From NCBI GenBank assembly GCA_018823125.1, contig JAHJIW010000012.1, positions 57,231-121,230 on the forward strand: a stretch of DNA of 64,000 nucleotides. Direction: 5' to 3'. The notes beneath the pieces are model-generated. The model searched no databases. It saw nothing but the letters and a program-made list of their open reading frames with translations, and was not told the origin of the DNA. This DNA is from Candidatus Margulisiibacteriota bacterium (lineage in GTDB: Bacteria > Margulisbacteria > WOR-1 > JAHJIW01). Position 1 is the stretch's first letter. The number at the start of each line of letters is the position of its first letter. A program made the translations under genes and the position numbers. This document shows positions 36,513 through 45,151 of this stretch, one piece after another.

Positions 36513-37709
36513 ATGCAATCCATGCTGAAGGACAAAACCATTATCGTGGGGGTTTGTGGCGGGATCGCGGCCTACAAGGCTTGTGATGTAGTATCCAAGT
36601 TAACTCAGGCGGGGGCCGAAGTTTGGGTTACCGTGACCAAAGAAGCCGCCCAACTAGTAACTCCTTTAACTTTTCGCACTCTTTCTAGAAATCCGGTTAT
36701 CCTCGATCTTTTTGCTGATGAGCTTGCTCAAATTCCGGTGCCGCATATTTCGATAACTGATCGTGCGGATTTATTTATGATTATTCCGGCTACTGCCAAT
36801 ATTATCGGCAAAATTGCGCAGGGCATTGCTGATGATCCTTTAACTACTATGCTGATGGCGGCTACCTGTCCTAAAGTACTTTGTCCGGCCATGAATAATA
36901 ATATGTGGAATAATCCGCTGGTTCAGGAAAACGTCAATAAACTTAATAAATTAGGTTATAAATTTTTAGGACCCGAAGTGGGTCATTTAGCTTGTGAAAA
37001 AGATGATATTGGACGCATGGTTGAACCCCAAACCATAATTGATGCAGCAATAAAAATGTTGTCACAGGCTAAAGATTTGGACGGCCAGCGTATTTTAGTA
37101 ACGGCCGGTCCAACTTACGAAGATTTGGATCCGGTCAGGTTTATTGGAAACCGGTCTTCCGGAAAGATGGGTTATGCCTTGGCGCAGGCGGCGGCGGAGA
37201 GGGGAGCCGAGGTTACTTTGATTTCGGGGCCTACTAAACTTACTCCTCCCGAAAATGTAAAGTTAATCCAGGTTAAAAGTGCTTTAGATATGCAAAAGGC
37301 GGTGCTGGCTAATTTTAAGCAGACCGACTCCTTAATTATGGCGGCCGCCGTTTCGGATTTTGCTCCGGAAAAGATGCAAACCCAAAAAATTAAAAAAGGA
37401 AAAAGCAAATCCAGGCTGGTTAAACTTAGTAAAACACCCGATATTTTAGCGGATTTAAGAAAAATAAAAGGAAAAAAGAAAATTATTGGCTTTGCCGCCG
37501 AAACCGAAAATTTGATGGCGGGTGCCAAACAAAAATTAAAAGACAAGGGCTTGGATTTTATTGTAGCCAACGATGTTTCCAGGACGGATATTGGATTTGA
37601 TTCGGATTATAATGAAGTAAAAATTATCTCTCGACAAGGCCAGGTTTTTCCTTCGCAAAAACTCCCCAAACTTGATGTGGCTAATATTATTTTAGATCAT
37701 GTACGCTGA
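36513..37709 (+). CDS. coaBC: Bifunctional phosphopantothenoylcysteine decarboxylase/synthetase
   Basis: Two steps of coenzyme A synthesis. The amino CoaC half has VGVCGGIAAYKACDVVSKL, the His in PVPHISITDRAD, and PAMNNNMWNNP. The CoaB half starts near residue 190 (RILVTAGPTYEDLDPVRFI) and has SSGKMGYALAQAAAERGA and a KxKK-like segment. 398 residues. An ATG three codons further (36522) is equally possible; neither has a strong ribosome site. The end overlaps priA by 11 bp. Confidence 0.95.
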   Translation: MQSMLKDKTIIVGVCGGIAAYKACDVVSKLTQAGAEVWVTVTKEAAQLVTPLTFRTLSRNPVILDLFADELAQIPVPHISITDRADLFMIIPATANIIGKIAQGIADDPLTTMLMAATCPKVLCPAMNNNMWNNPLVQENVNKLNKLGYKFLGPEVGHLACEKDDIGRMVEPQTIIDAAIKMLSQAKDLDGQRILVTAGPTYEDLDPVRFIGNRSSGKMGYALAQAAAERGAEVTLISGPTKLTPPENVKLIQVKSALDMQKAVLANFKQTDSLIMAAAVSDFAPEKMQTQKIKKGKSKSRLVKLSKTPDILADLRKIKGKKKIIGFAAETENLMAGAKQKLKDKGLDFIVANDVSRTDIGFDSDYNEVKIISRQGQVFPSQKLPKLDVANIILDHVR

Positions 37710-39732
37710 AGTTATCCTCGCTAATCCGGTTAAGGGAATTGATAAGCCTTTTCACTACGCTATCCCTAAGGATTTACAGCTTGAAGTAGGTTCGCAAGTA
37801 TTAGTTTCGTTCGGGAGACGTAAAGACATTGGTTACGTGATTGGCTTTGTGGAAAAACCAGAAGTAAAAAAAGTAAAACCCATCCTTGAACTTTTAAATC
37901 CTGCCCGATTTTTCGACGAAGATTCGGTTGCATTAGCGCGCTTTGTCGCCGACCGTTATTTATCATTTTTTATCCGGGCACTGCGGCTGACCATGCCGCC
38001 GGGGACGAAAAGCAGGGAGAAGGTTAAGCGAAGAAAGAAGAAAGACCAGAGACCAGAGACTGGAGACCAGAGACCAGAGACTGGAGACCAGAGACCTGAA
38101 GAAATTAAAATCGGAAAGCATTTTAAACCTACCATTTATCAACAGGAAGCGTTAGATTTAATTTTTTCTGCGTTGAAAAATAAAAAGGCGCAAACGATTT
38201 TACTGCATGGCGTAACTGGTTCGGGTAAAACCGAAGTTTATTTGCAGGCGGTGGCGGAGGTTTTAAAGCAGGGGGAGGGGGCTATCATTTTAGTTCCCGA
38301 AATTATCTTAACCCCGCAGCTGGTGGAGCGATTTACCGAGCGTTTTTCGGACAGTATGGTGCTTTTGCATAGCGGTGAAACCATGAAAAATCGCCAGATA
38401 GCCTGGGAAAAAGTGGTATCCGGTGAAGCCCGGGTGGTTTTAGGCACCCGCACCGCACTTTTCGCTCCGGTTAAAAATCTAGGCCTGATCGTGATGGATG
38501 AAGAGTACGAAAATACCTATAAGGCGGATCAAAGTCCCCGCTATAGTGCTAAAACGGTTGCCGAATTTATTTCCAGGCAAAAAAATATCCCTTTAGTGTT
38601 AGGTTCGGCTACTCCATCGCTCGAAAGTTTTTATCAGGCTCAAAATGGGGACTACGCTGCAGTTGAACTTCCTAAGCGCATTGATGATCGGCCGCTGCCC
38701 CCGGTAAAAGTAGTGGATATGCGGGAAGAAATTAAAACCCGCAACTTTTCGGTTTTATCCCGCTTTCTGCGCAGTGCGATTCAGGGAGCACTGTCCCGTA
38801 AAGAACAAATTATTTTGTTTATGAATCGATTAGGCTACTTTACTTTTGTCATGTGCCGGGATTGCGGGAAAATTGTGGAGTGCCCGCGTTGTTCGGTTTC
38901 ACTGAGTTATTATAAAAATCAGGAAAAGCTAGTTTGTAACCGTTGTGGTTTTCAGGCTAAGGCTCCATTGGTTTGTCCAAACTGTCAGAGCGCCAATATT
39001 AAATTTTTTGGCAGCGGCACCAGCCGCATCGAAAAGGAAGTTTCTGATATTTTCCCCAAAGCCAGGATTTTACGGGTGGATAGTCAAACCGTAAAGAGAA
39101 GCGGAGCGCATAATGCGATTTATGGAGCATTTAAGGAAGGCAAAGCCGATGTATTAATCGGGACCCAGCTGGTAACCAAGGGTTTAGATGTTGCTAATGT
39201 TACTTTGGTTGGCGTGGTGGCGGCGGATACTTCTTTAAATTTACCTGATTTTCGTGCGGCGGAAAGAACTTTTCAACAGTTGACGCAAGTGGCCGGTCGG
39301 GCGGGCCGCCACCGACTTCCCGGCAAGGTTATTATTCAAACGTATATGCCGGAACACTATGCCATTATCGCTGCCGCGAAACACGATTACTTTAGTTTTT
39401 ATCAAGAAGAAGAAAAAAATCGTAAAGAAGCCGATTTTCCGCCTTTTTGCCAGCTGGTCCGTATTGTACTTTCATCTGAGATTGAAAAAGAGGCTGAGGA
39501 AGCAGCAAAAAGTTTAAGTCAAAACCTTTGTGAAGTGATGAAAAAGGAGCAGGTGTTAGGACCCGCCAAAGCTCCGATTGCGAGGCTGAGGGGCAGATTT
39601 AGGTACCACATACTGGTTAAATCACAAAATATTGACGAAGCTAACCAGTCGATTAAAAAAGCTTTTCAAAACACCTCTCTTAAAGATACGGTTAATGTGA
39701 TTTTCGATGTCGATCCGCAAAATATGATGTAA
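37699..39732 (+). CDS. priA: Primosomal replication helicase PriA
   Basis: Restarts stalled forks. The amino DNA-binding domain (FHYAIPKDLQLEVGSQVLV) is followed by a Lys/Arg stretch and an in-frame 7-residue repeat, then helicase motifs LHGVTGSGKTEVYL and LIVMDEEYENTYKADQSPRY. The zinc cysteines lie in CRDCGKIVECPRC and CNRCGF/CPNC, and VAGRAGR is motif VI. The DEEH box reads DEEY here. 677 residues, shorter than the usual 730 despite the insert. It overlaps coaBC. Confidence 0.96.
   Translation: MYAEVILANPVKGIDKPFHYAIPKDLQLEVGSQVLVSFGRRKDIGYVIGFVEKPEVKKVKPILELLNPARFFDEDSVALARFVADRYLSFFIRALRLTMPPGTKSREKVKRRKKKDQRPETGDQRPETGDQRPEEIKIGKHFKPTIYQQEALDLIFSALKNKKAQTILLHGVTGSGKTEVYLQAVAEVLKQGEGAIILVPEIILTPQLVERFTERFSDSMVLLHSGETMKNRQIAWEKVVSGEARVVLGTRTALFAPVKNLGLIVMDEEYENTYKADQSPRYSAKTVAEFISRQKNIPLVLGSATPSLESFYQAQNGDYAAVELPKRIDDRPLPPVKVVDMREEIKTRNFSVLSRFLRSAIQGALSRKEQIILFMNRLGYFTFVMCRDCGKIVECPRCSVSLSYYKNQEKLVCNRCGFQAKAPLVCPNCQSANIKFFGSGTSRIEKEVSDIFPKARILRVDSQTVKRSGAHNAIYGAFKEGKADVLIGTQLVTKGLDVANVTLVGVVAADTSLNLPDFRAAERTFQQLTQVAGRAGRHRLPGKVIIQTYMPEHYAIIAAAKHDYFSFYQEEEKNRKEADFPPFCQLVRIVLSSEIEKEAEEAAKSLSQNLCEVMKKEQVLGPAKAPIARLRGRFRYHILVKSQNIDEANQSIKKAFQNTSLKDTVNVIFDVDPQNMM
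38044..38100 (+). repeat. In-frame 21-bp tandem repeat inside priA
   Basis: A 21-bp unit (38044-38064) is repeated identically at 38065-38085 and partly at 38086-38100. It encodes DQRPETG twice plus DQRPE. It lies in the linker between the DNA-binding and helicase domains, where length change is harmless. Internally each unit is itself built from GACCAGA words. Confidence 0.85.
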
Positions 39733-39751
39733 TTATTTTACTCTATTTTTT

Positions 39752-39778
39752 GAAATTTATTCTGCTTTTTAACGATAT
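39752..39778 (+). promoter_or_regulatory. Sigma-28-like promoter, site C
   Basis: GAAA at 39752-39755, 15 bp, then AACGATAT at 39771-39778. The ATG of the next gene follows 7 nt later with no ribosome site, so this would be a leaderless sigma-28-type transcript. Confidence 0.6.
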
Positions 39779-39785
39779 ATATAAG

Positions 39786-40745
39786 ATGAAAGCAGAAAGC
39801 AAAAAACACCTTCCACCTTCTGTAATGGAATATCAGCAAAATCGGTTTCTTCGCATGAGAAACCGGAGCGGGCGCCTTGAGGCTAATCGTAGATTAGATC
39901 ATTTGCGGCAAGATATAATTCAGCGTGGACCTTTAGCTACCGGGCGGCCCCAAGAATTTGTACAAAGACTACTAACACTTGAAGATGAAATTGGCACCCG
40001 GCATGCAGTTTTGGCCGGACTTTTGGCTATTCCTAGATCTGCCGGTATGGATATAATAGCTGAAGGGATTGAGATTTTTGATAGAATTGATCGTGACCAT
40101 ATTCCTACTCCTGATGCAGACGCAACGCCTACCCGAAATGTTGAGGATTTCTTTGCGTTGATGAACTCAAGAATCGCATATGATCCTCAATTTGAATTTT
40201 TGCCGGCATTAAGAAATCTTGAAGCAGCTTTTAAGTTAGGGCGTCCAATGGGAATCGGAAACTGTATAGTTAGCGCCGGTGTTTTAAGCGTATTAGCAAT
40301 GGCCAAGGGTTTTCCGGCTGGTGAAGCTCGAGCGGTCTATTCTTATCATGGTTATGCATATCTACAAGCTGATATTGGACGTACTTATCACGTTACGGCT
40401 AATGCCCGGCCCGAGATAAACTTTTTTACCAGCCACGGGGAAACACGTGGAAAGATGATAATCAGCAGTAGTTTTTCGTTTGTTGCTTCACTACTGGTAT
40501 ATAGCGCTGAACATACGCTGCTTAATGCTTCCGCGGCGGCATTACCTTCTGCTGCTAGAGGACCGTTGCTTGGACAACTAGAATGTGCAGAATTAATTAA
40601 TCCTTTTAATTCGCGCCTATTTGAACAACGCTCGAAAATTCATTTTCAGTCGGGCGAAATTGAATTGTATCGAAAAAACGTAAGGCAATTTCTAGCCGTT
40701 AAAGAAGTAGAATGTGACGGGCACGGAAATCCAACTCGCCTTTAA
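39786..40745 (+). CDS. Unidentified protein with a transglutaminase-like Cys/His pattern
   Basis: 319 residues from the ATG at 39786 (an upstream TTG at 39750 would put the promoter inside the gene). The first 60 residues are basic and helical. In the middle MGIGNCIVSAGVLSVLAMAK (Cys160) is followed by YSYHGYAYLQADIGRTYHV (His188, His202). This spacing recalls the Cys-helix, His-strand core of transglutaminase-like or papain-like folds; the resemblance is by eye only. No signal peptide. It sits between priA and def with its own sigma-28-like promoter, breaking up a housekeeping run. Confidence 0.65.
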   Translation: MKAESKKHLPPSVMEYQQNRFLRMRNRSGRLEANRRLDHLRQDIIQRGPLATGRPQEFVQRLLTLEDEIGTRHAVLAGLLAIPRSAGMDIIAEGIEIFDRIDRDHIPTPDADATPTRNVEDFFALMNSRIAYDPQFEFLPALRNLEAAFKLGRPMGIGNCIVSAGVLSVLAMAKGFPAGEARAVYSYHGYAYLQADIGRTYHVTANARPEINFFTSHGETRGKMIISSSFSFVASLLVYSAEHTLLNASAAALPSAARGPLLGQLECAELINPFNSRLFEQRSKIHFQSGEIELYRKNVRQFLAVKEVECDGHGNPTRL

Positions 40746-40763
40746 ACTACCGGAACTTATTGC

Positions 40764-40769
40764 TATAAT
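40764..40769 (+). promoter_or_regulatory. def -10 box, leaderless
   Basis: TTGCTATAAT (extended -10), then 9 nt to the def ATG. No ribosome site. Confidence 0.6.
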
Positions 40770-40778
40770 CCCCTTGTC

Positions 40779-41273
40779 ATGTCTATCCTAAAAGTAATAA
40801 TTTATCCCAACCCAATTTTGCGCAAAAAATGTAAATCGATCAGCAAGGTTACCACGGAAATAACTAAGCTGATTAACGATATGTTTGAAACTATGTACGT
40901 TGCGCCGGGAGTGGGTTTAGCGGCGCCGCAAGTCGGGAAAAACATTCGATTAATTGTAATTGATATTGGACAAGGACCGATTGTGTTAATTAACCCTAAA
41001 ATTGTTAAAAAAAGCGGTCAGCAAACCTTTACCGAAGGCTGTTTATGTTTGCCGGGAGTGGAAGCGCCGGTGGATCGAGCCTCTTATGTTGAAGTAAAAG
41101 GCTTAGATAAAGCCGGAAAACCGGTCGACTACATTGCCGAAGGATTTTTAGCTACTGTATTACAGCATGAGATTGATCATTTAGATGGAAAAGTTTTTAT
41201 CGACAGAGTAAAAGATACTTCTTTGATTAAGGAAGTTAGGTTTGAGTCGGAACCAAAAGAAGAGAGGATTTAA
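40779..41273 (+). CDS. def: Peptide deformylase
   Basis: Removes the formyl group from new proteins. The three metal-site motifs are GVGLAAPQVG, EGCLCLPGV (Cys ligand) and LQHEIDHLDGKVF (two His, catalytic Glu). 164 residues. Leaderless start. It is followed by fmt 1 bp later, the usual formylation pair. Confidence 0.97.
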   Translation: MSILKVIIYPNPILRKKCKSISKVTTEITKLINDMFETMYVAPGVGLAAPQVGKNIRLIVIDIGQGPIVLINPKIVKKSGQQTFTEGCLCLPGVEAPVDRASYVEVKGLDKAGKPVDYIAEGFLATVLQHEIDHLDGKVFIDRVKDTSLIKEVRFESEPKEERI

Positions 41274-41274
41274 G

Positions 41275-42406
<1,132 letters not shown>

Positions 42407-42489
42407 AATAAAGGGATTGCTTGGTTTTACGTTGAAAGATGACGTGAAGCTAGCGAATTACCTGGATTTGCTGGTACCAAAAAAATTGC

Positions 42490-42542
42490 TTGACAACCCT
42501 ATATGTAGCGCCTAAAATTGCCCAGTACACTAAATATAGGGT
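42490..42542 (+). promoter_or_regulatory. nrdR operon promoter with two NrdR boxes
   Basis: TTGACA (42490-42495), exactly 17 bp, TAAAAT (42513-42518). Two imperfect copies of the NrdR box (consensus ACACWATATATWGTGT) overlap it: ACCCTATATGTAGCGC at 42496-42511, in the spacer, and ACACTAAATATAGGGT at 42527-42542, at the transcription start. The boxes are 15 bp apart, 31 bp centre to centre, the usual three-turn spacing. The layout predicts repression by NrdR when dATP is high. Confidence 0.85.
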
Positions 42543-42554
42543 TGTTTTTTTATT

Positions 42555-43022
42555 ATGAAATGTCCGTTTTGTGGTTTTGAAGAAGATAAGGTACTTGAAT
42601 CCCGGGAGACTGAGGAGGGGAAAGTTATCAGGAGGAGGCGGGAATGTCAGGATTGTGAAGGCCGATTTACCTCTTACGAACGCATCGAAGAAGCCCCGCT
42701 GATGGTTATCAAACGCGAAGGAACCCGTGAACAGTTTGATATTAACAAAGTATTAAAAGGGGTCACCCGCGCCTGTGAAAAAAGACCGGTTTCTTCTGCT
42801 GCCATTCAAAATTTAGTTGAAGAAATCGAAAAGATAGTGCGCCGGGAAGGAAAACGAGAGATCCCGGCCGCCTGGATTGGCGACTTAGTCATGGAGCGTC
42901 TGCAAAAGATCGATCAAATTGCTTATGTCAGATATGCTTCGGTTTATCGCAACTTTAGCGATGTTACTCAATTTCTAAAAGAAATCAGAAATCTTTCATC
43001 AAAAAATTCTGACCGGAATTAA
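42555..43022 (+). CDS. nrdR: Transcriptional repressor NrdR
   Basis: Zinc-ribbon/ATP-cone repressor of ribonucleotide reductase genes. MKCPFCGFEEDKVLESRETE with a second CQDCEGRFTSYERIEE gives the zinc ribbon. The ATP cone runs from about residue 49 (VIKREGTREQFDINKVLKG). 155 residues, standard. It lies directly behind two NrdR boxes and ahead of the nrdD genes, so it should regulate itself and them. No ribosome site is visible upstream. Confidence 0.97.
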   Translation: MKCPFCGFEEDKVLESRETEEGKVIRRRRECQDCEGRFTSYERIEEAPLMVIKREGTREQFDINKVLKGVTRACEKRPVSSAAIQNLVEEIEKIVRREGKREIPAAWIGDLVMERLQKIDQIAYVRYASVYRNFSDVTQFLKEIRNLSSKNSDRN

Positions 43023-43045
43023 AAAAATAAAAAGGAGAAATTATT

Positions 43046-45148
43046 ATGAATGCTAGTAGTATGCTCAAAAAAATGAGCAAACGTGCTGACTCAACTGACT
43101 TAGCACTTTTTGTTCGAACTTCAGGAGAGGATATTGTAGGGTGGGATGGTAAAAAAATTGTAGAAGCCCTAATGCGTGAAACCGGATTAGATCAGGTTAC
43201 TGCCGATCAAATCGGGGTCGAGGTTGAAGAACAGATTCGCTCTTTAAATCTCGAAACCATTACTTCTCCGCTCATCCGAGAATTAGTAGACGTTAAACTA
43301 TTAGAACACGGCTTAGAAGAAGCCCGCCGCCGCCACACCCGACTGGGTACTCCACTATATGATGTAAAGCAAATTATCTTAAGTCCCAACAAAGAAAATG
43401 CCAACGTGCCCCACGGCCCCGAAGCAACCAACTTAACTTTATCCGAAGGCATTAAAAAAGAATTTGCCCTGCTGCATGTTTTTACTCAGGATATTGCCGA
43501 TGCCCACATGCGCGGAGATTTGCATTTACATGACTTAGGTTTTATCGATCGCCCGTACTGCAGTGGTCAATCTGTAGAATACGTCAAAAAGTTTGGATTG
43601 GATCTTCCTAATGCACTTTCAATTGCTAAACCGGCTAAACATCCCGAAGTACTGTTAGCCCAAATGGTGAAGTTTTCGGCGGCGCTGCAGGGAGTATTTG
43701 CGGGAGCCATTGGTTGGGATGCGGTTAATATTTTCTTTGCACCCTTTTTGGTAGGGCTTTCAAAGGCGCAAATGAAACAAATTGCCCAGATGATGATTTA
43801 CGAATACAGTCAGCAGGCGGTCGCTCGCGGTGGGCAAGCAATATTCTCGGATATCAATATTTATTGGGAAGTTCCAAAACATTTTGAAAATGTTCCGGCC
43901 ATCGGACCGGGCGGAAAATATACCGGTAAAACTTATTCCGAATATATCAAGGAATCTCAGGATTTTGCCTGGGCGCTTTTTGATGTTTATAAAGAAGGGG
44001 ATGGATCGGGACGGCCTTTCTTTTTCCCGAAACCGCTGGTGCACATGACCGAAAAATTCTTTAAAACCGAAGGTCACGAAAAGTTTTTACGTCACATTGC
44101 CGAAGTATCTACTGAAATGGGTAATACCTATTATGTATTTGACCGCGGTGAAACCGCTAAAATTTCGGAATGCTGCCGTCTTTCCTTTAAGTTAGAGCAG
44201 TCGGACTTTGAAGATGCCCGGGAACCATGGAGAATGCGCTATTCAGCGATTCAAAATGTAACGGTTAATCTTCCGCGGCTGGCTTTTCGGGCTAAGCAAG
44301 ATGACGAAAAATTGTTTAAAGAACTGAGCGAATCTCTTGATCTGGTGGCTAAAGCCCACATCCAAAAGAAAGAATTTATTGAAACGTTGTTAGCTAAAGG
44401 GCAGACCGGTCCGCTTTCGATGCTGGCCATGAAACGTGACGGATCGCCGTATCTTCGGATGTGGCGCGTTAGCTATTTAGTAGGAATTTTAGGACTGAAC
44501 GAACTGGTCCAGTTCCATACCGGAAAAGAATTGCACGAAGGGAAAGCCGCACTTAAATTTGGACTAAAAGTAATATCTTACATGAAGCTAAAGTGTGAGG
44601 AGCTTACTAAAAAGCATGGCATTCACTTTGTACTGGAGCAAACTCCGGCCGAATCAACGGCGTATCGTTTTGCTAAGTTGGATTGTGAGCATTTCCCCCA
44701 GGAAGCAGACCAAGTGGTTAAGGGAAGTAAAGAGATGGGAGAGCTTTATTACACCAACTCAACCTACTTTAACGTTGCGCATCCGATGAATCCGGTCGAT
44801 CGGGTCCGGGATGAAGGGCTTTTCCATCCTTTAATTGAAGCGGGTGCTTTGACCCACGTGTGGTTAGGCGAATCTAAGCCCGATCCGGAATCAGTGGCTA
44901 ATTTTGTGATCAAAACCTTTAAGCATACCGAAAACGCACAAATTGCTTTTTCTCCTGAATTTACATCCTGTAACGATTGCGGAAAAATTGTGCGTGGGTT
45001 GCGTGATACCTGTGCTAATTGTGGATCCGAAAATATTGAAGGAATTACTAGAATTACCGGATATTTTTCTCGGATTTCGGGTTGGAATAAAGGTAAAATC
45101 GCCGAATTAAGAGATCGATACAAAAACGACAAATATTTTGGGGAGTAG
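43046..45148 (+). CDS. nrdD: Anaerobic (class III) ribonucleotide reductase, first copy
   Basis: Makes dNTPs without oxygen using a glycyl radical. An ATP cone covers about residues 20-110. The catalytic barrel has RPYCSGQS with Cys172 and GETAKISECCRLSFK. A Cys4 zinc site (CNDCGK, CANCGS) lies near 650, and the glycyl-radical loop is RITGYFSR with Gly near 672. 700 residues, complete. Ribosome site AAGGAGAAA. The activating enzyme NrdG is not encoded here. Confidence 0.95.
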   Translation: MNASSMLKKMSKRADSTDLALFVRTSGEDIVGWDGKKIVEALMRETGLDQVTADQIGVEVEEQIRSLNLETITSPLIRELVDVKLLEHGLEEARRRHTRLGTPLYDVKQIILSPNKENANVPHGPEATNLTLSEGIKKEFALLHVFTQDIADAHMRGDLHLHDLGFIDRPYCSGQSVEYVKKFGLDLPNALSIAKPAKHPEVLLAQMVKFSAALQGVFAGAIGWDAVNIFFAPFLVGLSKAQMKQIAQMMIYEYSQQAVARGGQAIFSDINIYWEVPKHFENVPAIGPGGKYTGKTYSEYIKESQDFAWALFDVYKEGDGSGRPFFFPKPLVHMTEKFFKTEGHEKFLRHIAEVSTEMGNTYYVFDRGETAKISECCRLSFKLEQSDFEDAREPWRMRYSAIQNVTVNLPRLAFRAKQDDEKLFKELSESLDLVAKAHIQKKEFIETLLAKGQTGPLSMLAMKRDGSPYLRMWRVSYLVGILGLNELVQFHTGKELHEGKAALKFGLKVISYMKLKCEELTKKHGIHFVLEQTPAESTAYRFAKLDCEHFPQEADQVVKGSKEMGELYYTNSTYFNVAHPMNPVDRVRDEGLFHPLIEAGALTHVWLGESKPDPESVANFVIKTFKHTENAQIAFSPEFTSCNDCGKIVRGLRDTCANCGSENIEGITRITGYFSRISGWNKGKIAELRDRYKNDKYFGE

Positions 45149-45151
45149 AAA

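Noticed and set aside
38044..38100. CRISPR-like array
   Set aside because: Units are contiguous with no spacers and lie in frame inside priA.
42407..42489. tRNA gene or riboswitch between ferredoxin and nrdR
   Set aside because: No cloverleaf, T-loop or conserved riboswitch core could be drawn; only the NrdR-controlled promoter is convincing there.
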